Positions 54,543-62,539 of a DNA stretch of 64,000 bases are shown here, piece after piece. This DNA is from Bifidobacterium scaligerum (GTDB taxonomy: Bacteria; Actinomycetota; Actinomycetes; Actinomycetales; Bifidobacteriaceae): NCBI RefSeq assembly GCF_002802865.1, contig NZ_PGLQ01000008.1, positions 1-64,000 of the forward strand. The letters are read 5' to 3'. The translations under genes were made by a program, and so were the position numbers. How positions within the stretch are numbered: the stretch's first letter is position 1; each line of letters opens with the position of its first letter. A model generated the notes under the pieces. That model saw only the letters and a program-made list of their open reading frames with translations. It ran no database searches and was not told the origin of the DNA.

Positions 54543-54941
54543 ATGGGCCGCGGACGTCAGAAAGCCAAGCAGCAGAAAATAGCCCGTAAGCTTAAGTATC
54601 TGACTACCGATACCGATTATGATGAGCTGGCCAAAGAGCTGAGTGAGCAGGAGCCTGGGGAGGGTTCTCCTGATCCGTTTGCCGATATCGAAGCCAAGTA
54701 TGCCCACGATGCGGACGCCGAATCTGAGATTTCTGATGAGGTTGCCGCTGGTGCGCAGCCGACCGCTTCCACGCCAGCCGATGATGATCTTGATGAGTAC
54801 GCCAAGTGGGCCGCCGAGGCTGCCGCGAAGGCAACCAGTGGCGAGTTTCCGAAGACTGCGGCTAAGCCGGCTGCACCGCATAAGCCGATTCCGATGCCGA
54901 AGCCGCGCCCGATTCCGAGCGCACTCAAGCCGAAGCAGTGA
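54543..54941 (+). CDS. DUF3073 family protein
   Basis: A 132-residue small protein. The N-terminus MGRGRQKAKQQKIARKLKYL is the hallmark of the actinobacterial DUF3073 family. An acidic middle and a Pro/Lys-rich C-terminal tail (PHKPIPMPKPRPIPSALK) follow. The ATG at 54543 is preceded by AGGGGG; the frame is open upstream to 54459 but without family features. Basic N-terminus and small size suggest nucleic-acid or ribosome association, but no function is established to my knowledge. Confidence 0.88.
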   Translation: MGRGRQKAKQQKIARKLKYLTTDTDYDELAKELSEQEPGEGSPDPFADIEAKYAHDADAESEISDEVAAGAQPTASTPADDDLDEYAKWAAEAAAKATSGEFPKTAAKPAAPHKPIPMPKPRPIPSALKPKQ

Positions 54942-54997
54942 TCGGTTCGTTGTACGAGCCGATTGATGCCGACTGATATCGGGTTTCAATCTTTTCC

Positions 54998-55029
54998 AAG
55001 CGTCCGCCTCGCCGCGGGCGCTTTTGTTT
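54998..55029 (+). terminator. Terminator of the DUF3073 gene
   Basis: AAGCGTCCGC and GCGGGCGCTT (one G-T pair) over 6 bases, then TTTTGTTTT. Confidence 0.85.
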
Positions 55030-55118
55030 TGCGCTCGCAGTGGCGCGGACCGGTGCGTGGGCGGCGAGCCGAGCGGAAGAGCAAAACCGTGGGGTGCGCA
55101 TCGCCCGCCGGAGCCAGA

Positions 55119-55583
55119 TCAGACCAGCGGCAACAGATCGCTCAGGTCGTCACGTTCGCCGACGGCCGTGATATGCCCGGCTCCCTTTTCCTGCGCCCAA
55201 GTCGTGATGCCCGCCGCCAGACGCAACCACACGTCCGGGTCGAGTTCGATAACGTCCGGCGGGGTGAGATTATGCGGGTCCGACTCCGGCCCGTCGAGAA
55301 TCTTGATTGCGCCCCAAGGTGCCACGCGCACCTCCACGCCGGGGCCGGGCGCGCGTCGTTCTAGGAGAAACAGCGAATACCGCACCGCCATCGCCCATAT
55401 GTTGCGAGGCAGCGCCGGGCTGACGGACAGCGCCAGGTCGGGTGCTGCCGTAGTCCCATGGTTGTCCGCTGACTCTAATGATCCCATTGATTCCGCCGAC
55501 ACCAACGATTCGTGCGCTGCGTGGCACCACTGTGCAAAGGCCGCTTGCCCGCGGGCCAGATCTTTTTCGAGAATGACTGCCAT
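55119..55583 (-). CDS. Bacterial SCP-type (sterol-carrier-like) protein
   Basis: A 154-residue protein. The C-terminal half (AMAVRYSLFLLERRAPGPGV, EVRVAPWGAIKILDGPE, TPPDVIELDPDVWLRLAAGI, DDLSDLLPLV) matches the actinobacterial bacterial-SCP-orthologue (SCP_3) family. The ATG at 55583 has GGAG nearby; an ATG four codons earlier is possible. Ligand and role are unknown. Confidence 0.82.
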   Translation of the reverse strand: MAVILEKDLARGQAAFAQWCHAAHESLVSAESMGSLESADNHGTTAAPDLALSVSPALPRNIWAMAVRYSLFLLERRAPGPGVEVRVAPWGAIKILDGPESDPHNLTPPDVIELDPDVWLRLAAGITTWAQEKGAGHITAVGERDDLSDLLPLV

Positions 55584-55933
55584 GCGCTCCATCATCGCAT
55601 CGTGTCCGGTCAGCGGGTGCTTGGCGGGCGATTGGCCGGTGGCGGTGGCTGATAGATGATTGGATGAGGTGGCTTCCGGCCAGCGGATTCACTGGGAAAA
55701 CACTTTCGGACCGGCATTCTCACGTAGCTATGAGCAACTCTATGACCAAACGATGAAAACGATGACATGCGGCGGGATGCGTAAGCGATGGAGCCGTGCT
55801 ACTCTACCAATGAGAACGTATGCATGAGACTTCACGTCAAAGCTGTTACGGAGTGTTCATGTGTGCGTCCATGTGGCGATACCTATCTCGCGGCATAATG
55901 GAATCGGGCAATTATCCCGGAAGGAAAGTCAGA
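55584..55933. other. Divergent promoter region before glgP
   Basis: About 350 bp with no gene. Only a tandem 9-bp repeat AAACGATGA (55748-55765) stands out. Confidence 0.4.
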
Positions 55934-58378
55934 ATGACCGAAATCACCGCACCTAAGTCTCCCGTCACGGCGGATCAATTCGCCGACGAGATTCGCGAGC
56001 AACTCAAGTACACTCAGAACGTCACTCCTGAGCAGGCCACCGCAGCCGACGTGTACGTCGCTGCCTCCAAGGCCGTGCGTAACCACCTCGCGGACGCTTG
56101 GTTCAAGACCCAGGCTGACACCGTCAACGGCAACACCAAGGCCGTGGGCTACTTCTCCGCAGAGTTCCTGATGGGCAAGCAGCTGGAGAACGCTCTGCTC
56201 AACGCCGGCCTGACCGACCAGTTCGACAGTGCCGTTGAAGCCCTGGGCTTCCAGCCGAAAGATATCATCGACGCCGAATACGAACCGGGCCTCGGCAACG
56301 GTGGCCTCGGTCGTCTCGCCGCCTGCTTCATCGACTCCCTCGCCTCTCTGGGCGTTCCGGCTTTCGGCTACGGCATCCAGTACAAGTACGGCATCTTCAA
56401 GCAGACCTTCGATGAGAACGGCAAGCAGGTCGAAACCCCGGATTACTGGCTGAACAACGAAGAGCCGTGGGGCCACATCGATTACAACCGTGACCAGAAG
56501 GTCTCCTTCGGCGGCGAAGTCGTCGAGGAGAACGGCAAGAAGGTGTGGAAGCCGGCTTGGTCCGTGCGCGCCGTGCCGGTTGATTACCTGGTGCCGGGCT
56601 ACAAGTCCCAGCGTGTGAACACCCTGCGTCTGTGGACCGCCAAGAGCTACGACGAGTTCGATCTGCTCGCTTTTAACCGCTCCGAGTACATGGACGCCGT
56701 CAAGCCGCAGGTCAAGGCCGAGAACATCTCCAAGATCCTCTACCCGGAAGATTCCACCAAGGTCGGCAAGGAACTGCGTCTTGAGCAGCAGTACTTCTTC
56801 GTGTCCGCCTCCCTGCATGACGCCATCCGCGTCTTCTACCCGGGCCAGGACAAGCCGGACCTGACCACCTTCCCGAACAAGATCACCTTCCAGCTCAACG
56901 ACACCCACCCGGTGATCGGCATCCCGGAGCTCATGCGCATCCTCATCGATGAGTACGACTACGACTGGGATACCGCTTGGGACATCACCGTCAAGACCTT
57001 CAACTACACCTGCCACACCCTGCTGCCTGAGGCACTGGAAGTCTGGCCGGCCAGCCTGATCGGCGAACTGCTGCCGCGTCACCTTGAGATCATCGAGAAG
57101 ATCAACGAGCAGTTCGAGGACGAGCTCAAGGGCAAGGGCGTCGCCGACGAGACCATCGAGCGCATGCGCATCTACACCGGCGACTCCGTCCGCATGGCCT
57201 ACCTGGCCACGTACGGCGGCTCCCACGTCAACGGCGTGGCTGCCCTGCACTCCCAGCTCCTCAAGGACATGACCCTGAAGGACTTCTCCGACGTCTACCC
57301 GGCCAAGTTCACCAACGTGACCAACGGTGTGACCCCGCGTCGTTTCGTCAAGCTCGCCAACCCGGGCCTGTCCGACCTCATCACCGAGGGTCTCGGCACC
57401 GACAAGTGGCTCTCCGACCTCGAACTGCTTGAGGGCCTGGCGCCGCTGGCCAAGGATGACGAGTTCGTCAAGAAGTTCGCCGCCGTCAAGGCCGCCAACA
57501 AGCACGCGTTCGTCGGCTTCGCCAAGGACCACTACGGCCTCGACATCGACGAGAACACCATGTTCAACACCATGGTCAAGCGTCTGCACGAGTACAAGCG
57601 CCAGAGCCTGAAGATCCTGGCCGTCATCTCCAAGTACGCCGCCATCAAGAACGGCACCGTTTCCGCCGACGACATCCTGCCGCGCACCGTGTTCTTCGGC
57701 GCCAAGGCCGCTCCTGGCTACTACCTGGCCAAGATGACCATCCAGCTGATCAACAACGTCTCCAAGGTCGTCAACAACGACCCGGACGTCAAGGGCAAGC
57801 TGGCTGTCCACATGCTGCCGAACTACAACATCGAGATGGCTCAGAACCTGATTCCGGCCACCGAGCTCGACGAGCAGATCTCTCAGGCCGGCAAGGAAGC
57901 CTCCGGTACCGGCAACATGAAGTTCGCTTTGAACGGTGCTCTGACTGTTGGCACCCTCGATGGCGCCAACGTTGAGATTCGTGAGCGCGTCGGTGCCGAG
58001 AACTTCTTCCTCTTCGGTATGACCGTGGACGAGGTCGAGAAGCTCTACGCCGACGGTTACGATCCGGCCAAGTACTACGAGGCTGATCCTCGCCTGAAGC
58101 AGGCCATCGATCTGGTGGCCAACGGCACCTTCTCCAACGGTGACCGCAACGCTTACGCTCCGCTCGTGGCCGATTGGCTGACCAAGGATTGGTTCATGAC
58201 CCTGGCCGACTTCTCCGCCTACGCCGACATTCAGGCCGAGATCGAGAAGCTCTACCGCGATCCGCTTGAGTGGAACCGCAAGGCCCTGCTCAACGTGGCC
58301 AACTCCGGCTTCTTCAGCTCCGATCGCTCTATTGAGGATTATTTGGAACGTATCTGGCACACTGGTCCGCTGGCCTGA
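55934..58378 (+). CDS. glgP: Glycogen/maltodextrin phosphorylase
   Basis: An 814-residue GT35 phosphorylase that releases glucose 1-phosphate from alpha-1,4-glucans. The pyridoxal-phosphate lysine is Lys663 in ASGTGNMKFALNGALTVGTL. Other landmarks: EPGLGNGGLGRLAACFIDSL, LNDTHPVIGIPELMRIL and TNVTNGVTPRRFV. The ATG at 55934 follows GGAAGGAAAG; the frame is open to 55820 without similarity. The last codons and stop (WHTGPLA) recur several times in the repeat array that follows. Confidence 0.97.
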   Translation: MTEITAPKSPVTADQFADEIREQLKYTQNVTPEQATAADVYVAASKAVRNHLADAWFKTQADTVNGNTKAVGYFSAEFLMGKQLENALLNAGLTDQFDSAVEALGFQPKDIIDAEYEPGLGNGGLGRLAACFIDSLASLGVPAFGYGIQYKYGIFKQTFDENGKQVETPDYWLNNEEPWGHIDYNRDQKVSFGGEVVEENGKKVWKPAWSVRAVPVDYLVPGYKSQRVNTLRLWTAKSYDEFDLLAFNRSEYMDAVKPQVKAENISKILYPEDSTKVGKELRLEQQYFFVSASLHDAIRVFYPGQDKPDLTTFPNKITFQLNDTHPVIGIPELMRILIDEYDYDWDTAWDITVKTFNYTCHTLLPEALEVWPASLIGELLPRHLEIIEKINEQFEDELKGKGVADETIERMRIYTGDSVRMAYLATYGGSHVNGVAALHSQLLKDMTLKDFSDVYPAKFTNVTNGVTPRRFVKLANPGLSDLITEGLGTDKWLSDLELLEGLAPLAKDDEFVKKFAAVKAANKHAFVGFAKDHYGLDIDENTMFNTMVKRLHEYKRQSLKILAVISKYAAIKNGTVSADDILPRTVFFGAKAAPGYYLAKMTIQLINNVSKVVNNDPDVKGKLAVHMLPNYNIEMAQNLIPATELDEQISQAGKEASGTGNMKFALNGALTVGTLDGANVEIRERVGAENFFLFGMTVDEVEKLYADGYDPAKYYEADPRLKQAIDLVANGTFSNGDRNAYAPLVADWLTKDWFMTLADFSAYADIQAEIEKLYRDPLEWNRKALLNVANSGFFSSDRSIEDYLERIWHTGPLA

Positions 58379-58585
58379 CGGCTCGGAACCAGTACGCCGG
58401 ATACGTGCTGGTTCCTACCTCGCGACTGTCGTCGCTCGGCGGTCGCCTATGGGGAGCCCCACTGGGCTCCCCGCTTGACGGCTCCGCACTCTGGCACACC
58501 GGTCCTCTGGCCTGACGGCCATAGTCCGGGCCTCCCAGCTGCGAGGCTGTATTCCTGCCTCGCGGCATAGTCGCTCGGCGTCGCC

Positions 58586-58615
58586 GGGAACAGTCCACTG
58601 GACTGTTCCCTTTTT
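58586..58615 (+). terminator. Intrinsic terminator, first copy
   Basis: GGGAACAGTCC and GGACTGTTCCC around ACT, followed by TTTTT. Terminator for glgP within the repeat array. Confidence 0.85.
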
Positions 58616-58965
58616 CGTCTCCGCACACTGGCACACTGGCCCGCCCGCCGACTGACGAAGTGTCCGCGGCGTTGCTCCTCGGTCGACATACCTTCGTACG
58701 CCTTCCCTCGGTGCGCCTTGCGGACACACACGTCAGCCGACTCGCTCTGCTCGCCTGACGGCTCGGAACCAGTACGCCAGATACGTGCTGGTTCCTACCT
58801 CGCGACTGTCGTCGCTCGGCGTCGCCTACGGGGAGCCCACTGGGCTCCCCGCTTGACGGCTCCGCGTATCTGGGAGACCGGCCCTCTGGCCTGACGGCCA
58901 TAGTCCGGGCCTCCCAGCTGCGAGGCTGTATTCCTGCTTCGCGGCATAGCCGCTCGGCGTCGCAG

Positions 58966-58995
58966 GGGAACAGTCCACTGGACTGTTCCCTTTTT
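58966..58995 (+). terminator. Intrinsic terminator, second copy
   Basis: An exact copy of the terminator at 58586-58615, 380 bp further on, within the duplicated block. Confidence 0.85.
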
Positions 58996-59048
58996 CGTCT
59001 CCGCACACTGGCACACTGGCCCGCTCGCCGACTGACGGAGTGTCCGCG

Positions 59049-59159
59049 GCGTACGTTTTTCCAGAGTAATAATGATGTCATCTGTAGGAACGTACGCTCA
59101 GTGACTGTCAGCGTACGTTCCTCCAGAAAAGAGCGGATCTTCTCTGGAAAAACGTACGC
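59049..59159. repeat. Nested palindrome related to the 14.2-kb hairpin
   Basis: The outer 17-base arms (59049-59065, 59143-59159; GCGTACGTTTTTCCAGA) are perfect. Inside are a CTCA/TCAG hairpin with 7-base loop GTGACTG (59087-59121) and a smaller hairpin (59123-59147). The arm sequences match those at 14197-14280. Confidence 0.75.
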
Positions 59160-59211
59160 TGGGGCGGCCGGGCGGATAGTCTGCTCGCTGATCGATGTCT
59201 TGGAACGCAGA

Positions 59212-59296
59212 TGAAGGGGTGGGGAGTGCGTATTCCGACTGTAAGCTTGGTCAAACGGCCTTGAGTGTGTCGGGATACGCACTTCCCACCCCTTCA
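59212..59296. terminator. 28-bp inverted repeat
   Basis: Arms 59212-59239 and 59269-59296 differ at two positions and flank a 29-base loop. The arm starts TGAAGGGGTGGGGAGTGCGT. No T-run; orientation of any terminator function is unclear. Confidence 0.6.
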
Positions 59297-59544
59297 GCGT
59301 CAACTTCAGTGTTGATAATGCCAAGCAGTGCCGGAGAGATGCCTCTGCTCGATAGTCTGCCTGATAAATCAGCCAGTCCGAAATGAATCGTTCTGATAAT
59401 CAACCGGCTCGGTAACCAAATCGAATCGGCCAGTAATCAATCGACCTGGGAATCGGTCCGGTAATCGGCCCAGATAACCGTTCTACCGAAAGTCTCGCAG
59501 AACGGGCGGTTGAAATCGTTGCCGCAGAACAGACGCAGAACATA
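59297..59544. other. Intergenic DNA with repeated CGGTAATC-like words
   Basis: No gene. Words resembling CGGTAATCGGCC and AATCAATCG recur irregularly around 59395-59480. Nothing else recognised. Confidence 0.35.
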
Positions 59545-59585
59545 CGAAAGCCCCCGCAACCACATCGGCTGCGAGGGCTTTCGTA
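59545..59585 (-). terminator. Terminator of the small membrane-protein gene
   Basis: Read leftward, ACGAAAGCCCTCGCA pairs with its near-complement and is positioned just past the stop at 59600. The stem itself ends in T-rich sequence. Confidence 0.75.
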
Positions 59586-59599
59586 ATAACAGCTGGAAA

Positions 59600-59830
59600 T
59601 CAGGCCTCGGCGGGGGCGGCTTCGGGCTCCTCCTCGCTGCCCGCAGCTTCCTTCTCAGCGGCCTTGTTCAGCCCCAAATCCACCGGCGAAGAGCTGTTCT
59701 CCCACGGCTCCTCCCACGGATCGTAATCCGGGTTCTGCTGCTTGTAGATGTACAGACCCACCACTGCGGCAAGTAGTGCACCGAACAGTAGCGCGAAGAA
59801 CTTCCAACCGTTAGAAGACTTGTTCTCCAT
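59600..59830 (-). CDS. Small single-pass membrane protein
   Basis: 76 residues: a short N-terminal basic stretch (MENKSSNGWKFF), one helix (ALLFGALLAAVVGLYIYKQ), then an acidic, Pro/Glu/Ala-rich tail (NPDYDPWEEPWENSSSPVDL). AAAGGAG precedes the ATG at 59830. Small actinobacterial proteins of this shape are common and mostly uncharacterised. Function unknown. Confidence 0.8.
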   Translation of the reverse strand: MENKSSNGWKFFALLFGALLAAVVGLYIYKQQNPDYDPWEEPWENSSSPVDLGLNKAAEKEAAGSEEEPEAAPAEA

Positions 59831-60307
59831 GACGGCTCCTTTCCCTGGGGATCGTCTGGTCGGTTTGCCCATTCAGACCGACTCTGCTCCCTATTTTAGG
59901 CCGGTGATTGTGTTGATTGGGTGGAATGACATGCCCCGGCGATTTATCGGCGTAGCCGGAGTGCCAAGCAGTGGCAGTGCTTCTTCCGCACATGGGCAGG
60001 CTTCGCGGTTGTTCGGGCAGCGTTTGGCACGAATCCGCCGCGCGTGGGCACCCTAGCGGCGGGTGCCGGCCAAGAAATGGCAGGGAAACGCCAGATACGC
60101 TTGTAAGCGGTGGCTGATTGCCTCTTCTTGGCTAGACGCCGACGCTGCATGGCCCTCTCTGGTGTTTTCCGACCAATGTTTGGCAAGTACCCGTCGCCAA
60201 GCACGTCCTTGTGCCTGAATGCCTGAATGTTCGAACGCCCGACTGCCCGAATGCCCGAATGAGAGCCTCAGGAATTTGGCGTTCGCGGTATTCGATACAG
60301 TGGACCC
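59831..60307. other. Gene-free interval before the rhomboid gene
   Basis: About 477 bp with no convincing gene. Short repeats GCCTGAAT and GCCCGAAT occur in tandem at 60212-60260, just before the rhomboid promoter. Confidence 0.45.
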
Positions 60308-61045
60308 ATGCGTATGCCTACCAAACAGCAGATTCGGTATCAATGGGAACGTGGCGGCCCGGTAATCACGTGGGCGCTTATCGTGGCCTGTACAGCGGTG
60401 TGGCTGGTGGAGGTATTGGCCGGATTCATCTCCCCGGCATTGCAGCAGTGGTTGATCGTGCGTGGCATGGCGGCCCCTGCCACGATGATTGTGGAACCAT
60501 GGACCATAGTCACGTCGATGTTCCTGCATGCGCCGAACTCCATCCTGCACATCCTGTTCAATATGATCGCCTTGTATTCGGTGGGACCGATGCTGGAGCG
60601 GATGATGGGGCATTGGCGGTTCCTTGGCCTGTACATGATCTCCGGCCTAGGAGGTTCGCTCGGTCTGATGGTCTGGGCGCTGCTGGCACCCGGCGGGCAA
60701 GGCTGGGCCTCGGCCGCCTACGGTGCGTCCGGCGCGTTATTCGGCTTGTTTGCGGCGTTGCTGGTGGTCTACCGCCGCATTGGAGCTGATATTCGCTCGA
60801 TGCTGGTGTGGATGGCGGTGAACTTCGCATTGCCGTTCGTGGTCGGTGGCGTGGCCTGGCAGGCGCATGTCGGTGGATTTGTGGTCGGTGGACTGTTGAC
60901 TTGGCTGTTGGTGGCAGGACTCAAGCCGTGGCGCGGCAAAAGCTTGGTCTGGCGTATGCAGGTGTATGGATGGTCCGTGGTGGTGCTTGTGGTGGCATTG
61001 ATGCTGCTGTGCAATACCGCCAATCCGTACGGTTGGCTTCACTGA
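60308..61045 (+). CDS. Rhomboid-family intramembrane serine protease
   Basis: A 245-residue membrane protein with six or seven helices. The catalytic dyad is Ser141 in YGASGALFG and His187 in WQAHVGGFVVGG, and MFLHAPNSILHILFNMIALY is the family's N-terminal signature. It would cleave membrane protein segments. No ribosome site is visible before the ATG and a GATACAGT box lies only a few bases upstream, so translation may be leaderless or start at the ATG two codons on. It is followed by the DnaA-box cluster. Confidence 0.93.
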   Translation: MRMPTKQQIRYQWERGGPVITWALIVACTAVWLVEVLAGFISPALQQWLIVRGMAAPATMIVEPWTIVTSMFLHAPNSILHILFNMIALYSVGPMLERMMGHWRFLGLYMISGLGGSLGLMVWALLAPGGQGWASAAYGASGALFGLFAALLVVYRRIGADIRSMLVWMAVNFALPFVVGGVAWQAHVGGFVVGGLLTWLLVAGLKPWRGKSLVWRMQVYGWSVVVLVVALMLLCNTANPYGWLH

Positions 61046-61126
61046 TTAATTCGTTGGTGATTGGTACCTACAGCGCGGCTCGCGCACATCGGACCGCTGT
61101 GTGACGGCATTTGACGTTGGGCTGAG

Positions 61127-61545
61127 TTGTGCACATTGAGTTGTGCACATTGATGAATGGCTCGATACCGCCGATTGTGCGTAAGGGTTGTGCACAGTTG
61201 TGCACAAGAGTGGATAAGTTTGTGGATAACTCCGGTGGGTGTGCATTGTCTGAGGGGATGACGGTGCATAACTGTGGACAGTGATTGCCGGGTATTATGT
61301 GGATAACTCCATTATCAAAACGTCTATCCACCAAATCCTCAGTGTCTGAAACCGGTATCTTCGGTGTTATGCACCGCTTATTCACAGAAAAAGAGACGTT
61401 ATCCACCACTTATCCACTAGTTATCCACACGGTTTTCCACATTCGGTGGATAAGTTGACGCTAAACCACATTTGTGTAATTCATCCACATCGAGTGGATA
61501 AGTCTGTGGATAACTCGTGGATAACACGTGGACAACTGTGGGTAA
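61127..61545. other. DnaA-box cluster, candidate replication origin or DnaA-titration site
   Basis: Four perfect TTATCCACA/TGTGGATAA boxes (61221, 61298, 61421, 61505), at least nine with one mismatch (61209, 61399, 61410, 61433, 61445, 61481, 61493, 61516, 61537), and four TTGTGCACA sites (61127, 61141, 61188, 61198) lie within 420 bp, in both orientations. The first two TTGTGCACA sites sit in a perfect 14-bp tandem repeat. The density is that of a bacterial oriC. dnaA is not in the window. Confidence 0.7.
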
Positions 61546-61708
61546 CTCCATCAACCCACATGAAGATGCGAATAATTCCACGCGATTGCGCATGATACAG
61601 TGTGCAATCCCGGTCATGCTTCAAGAAGCGGTCCGTACGGTGCCAGTCCCTCTGCGCGTTCCCCATCCGTGCGTCACGTCGTTGTGCATGCGAAGGAGAC
61701 GACTTTTG

Positions 61709-61804
61709 ATGGGTCAAAGTTCCTATAGCCCTATGGTACCTATGGTCCCTATAGTCCCGGAGGCATTAAAAAACCGGTCCCGTGTGAACGGAAACCGGTT
61801 TTTC
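61709..61804 (+). other. Possible leader or small transcript with 9-bp repeats and terminator
   Basis: GAAGGAG precedes an ATG at 61709 whose frame repeats P-M-V through 9-bp units (CCTATGGTA and variants, 61722-61756). It runs straight into an intrinsic terminator (61767-61804, ACCGGTCCCG/CGGAAACCGGTTTTT). Because the frame continues through the terminator it may not be a real gene. The terminator itself is convincing. Confidence 0.4.
61767..61804 (+). terminator. Intrinsic terminator of an unassigned transcript
   Basis: AAAAAACCGGTCCCG pairs with CGGAAACCGGTTTTT across a 6-base loop and ends in T5. There is no annotated rightward gene within 700 bp upstream, so it implies a small transcript. 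Confidence 0.8.
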
Positions 61805-61960
61805 GTCGTGTGTCAGTGGCCTTATCGGAAGTGGCCGTATGTAGGTGTTTGTGCAGCTACTATGCGCAGTCGCCGAATGCCGTCGAGGTATACGTGGCGA
61901 CCATACACAGTCGCACAGTCGCACAGTCGCACAGTCGAGCGCTGGAAACCCAGCGCGGCC

Positions 61961-62440
61961 TCAGCGCCACCCCATCGTCATCAGGAAGCCCACCATAATC
62001 AGCGCAAAGCCGATGGCGAGATTCCAGGCGCCGATGTTCGGAATCGGCCATGAGCCGGTCGGGGAGAGGTAGTACACCACGCACCAGATCAGACCGACGA
62101 TCATGAATGCGCAGAACACCGGCACGAACCAACGCGGGTTGGACTTGGTGCCCTTGATGGTCTCTTCAACGCGCTTGGTGTTTTCGGCCTGACGGTTCAT
62201 CATGCGCTGCATCTGCGGGGTGAGTGTGGCCTTATCGGCAGTGGCGTTCAGCACCGCCTGTACCTGCTCCATATCCACGCCGTAAGTCTCGTCCTCATCC
62301 TCGCTCGCGTCGGACTTACCGGACTCAGCAGATTCAGCGACGTCCTTGGCGTCCTCTGCGGCCGTTTCCTCGGCCTTGACCTCGTTCTGCCAATCCTTCT
62401 GGTCGTTCGAGTCGGTTTCGTGCAGCTCTTCGTCAGCCAT
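61961..62440 (-). CDS. crgA: Cell-division protein CrgA
   Basis: 159 residues: a long acidic N-terminal region (about 1-75) then the CrgA core, NPRWFVPVFCAFMIVGLIWC and WNLAIGFALIMVGFLMTMGW, giving two membrane helices. CrgA helps place FtsZ and septal proteins in actinobacteria. The acidic extension is longer than in mycobacterial CrgA (93 residues). The ATG at 62440 is 9 bases after GGAG; earlier in-frame ATGs overlap it. It is divergent from the DUF881 gene, as in the origin-proximal cluster of many actinobacteria. Confidence 0.92.
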   Translation of the reverse strand: MADEELHETDSNDQKDWQNEVKAEETAAEDAKDVAESAESGKSDASEDEDETYGVDMEQVQAVLNATADKATLTPQMQRMMNRQAENTKRVEETIKGTKSNPRWFVPVFCAFMIVGLIWCVVYYLSPTGSWPIPNIGAWNLAIGFALIMVGFLMTMGWR

Positions 62441-62539
62441 CAGCATAGTCTCCATTCAATAGGCTAAAAGTCATAATAGTGGCTAGACTCGAAAGCAGCG
62501 ACCACAGTCGGCAAAATGACGGGAAATGGCAGGAAATTC

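Larger units (their letters stand above)
58352..59040. repeat. Tandem repeat array downstream of glgP (~140-bp units in two ~380-bp blocks)
   Basis: The segment from the glgP stop to about 58668 is repeated at 58753-59048 with high identity (380 bp offset). Within each block the motif CTGGCACACTGG...CTGGCCTGACGG, which is the 3' end of glgP, returns about every 137-141 bp (stops at 58376, 58513, 58653, 58756, 58892, 59033; one interval is 103). Each unit contains a perfect hairpin with an ACT loop. No credible gene on either strand. Confidence 0.85.
61046..61960. other. Non-coding region: DnaA boxes, small transcription unit, short repeats
   Basis: About 915 bp without a conserved gene. It contains the DnaA-box cluster (61127-61545), a possible short transcript ending at 61804, and an 8-bp tandem repeat GCACAGTC (61905-61936, four copies) next to the crgA stop. 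Confidence 0.6.

Noticed and set aside
55883-58360. 825-codon frame antisense to glgP
   Set aside because: The glycogen phosphorylase reading is unambiguous, with the pyridoxal-phosphate lysine motif intact.
58329-59324. 331-codon leftward frame through the repeat array after glgP
   Set aside because: It is made entirely of the repeat units and hairpins, overlaps the glgP 3' end and starts in a palindrome. The repeated peptide blocks simply reflect the DNA repeats.
61517-62053. 178-codon rightward frame overlapping crgA
   Set aside because: It runs through a terminator and antisense into crgA. Only the ATG at 61709 with its repeats was kept, as a tentative leader.
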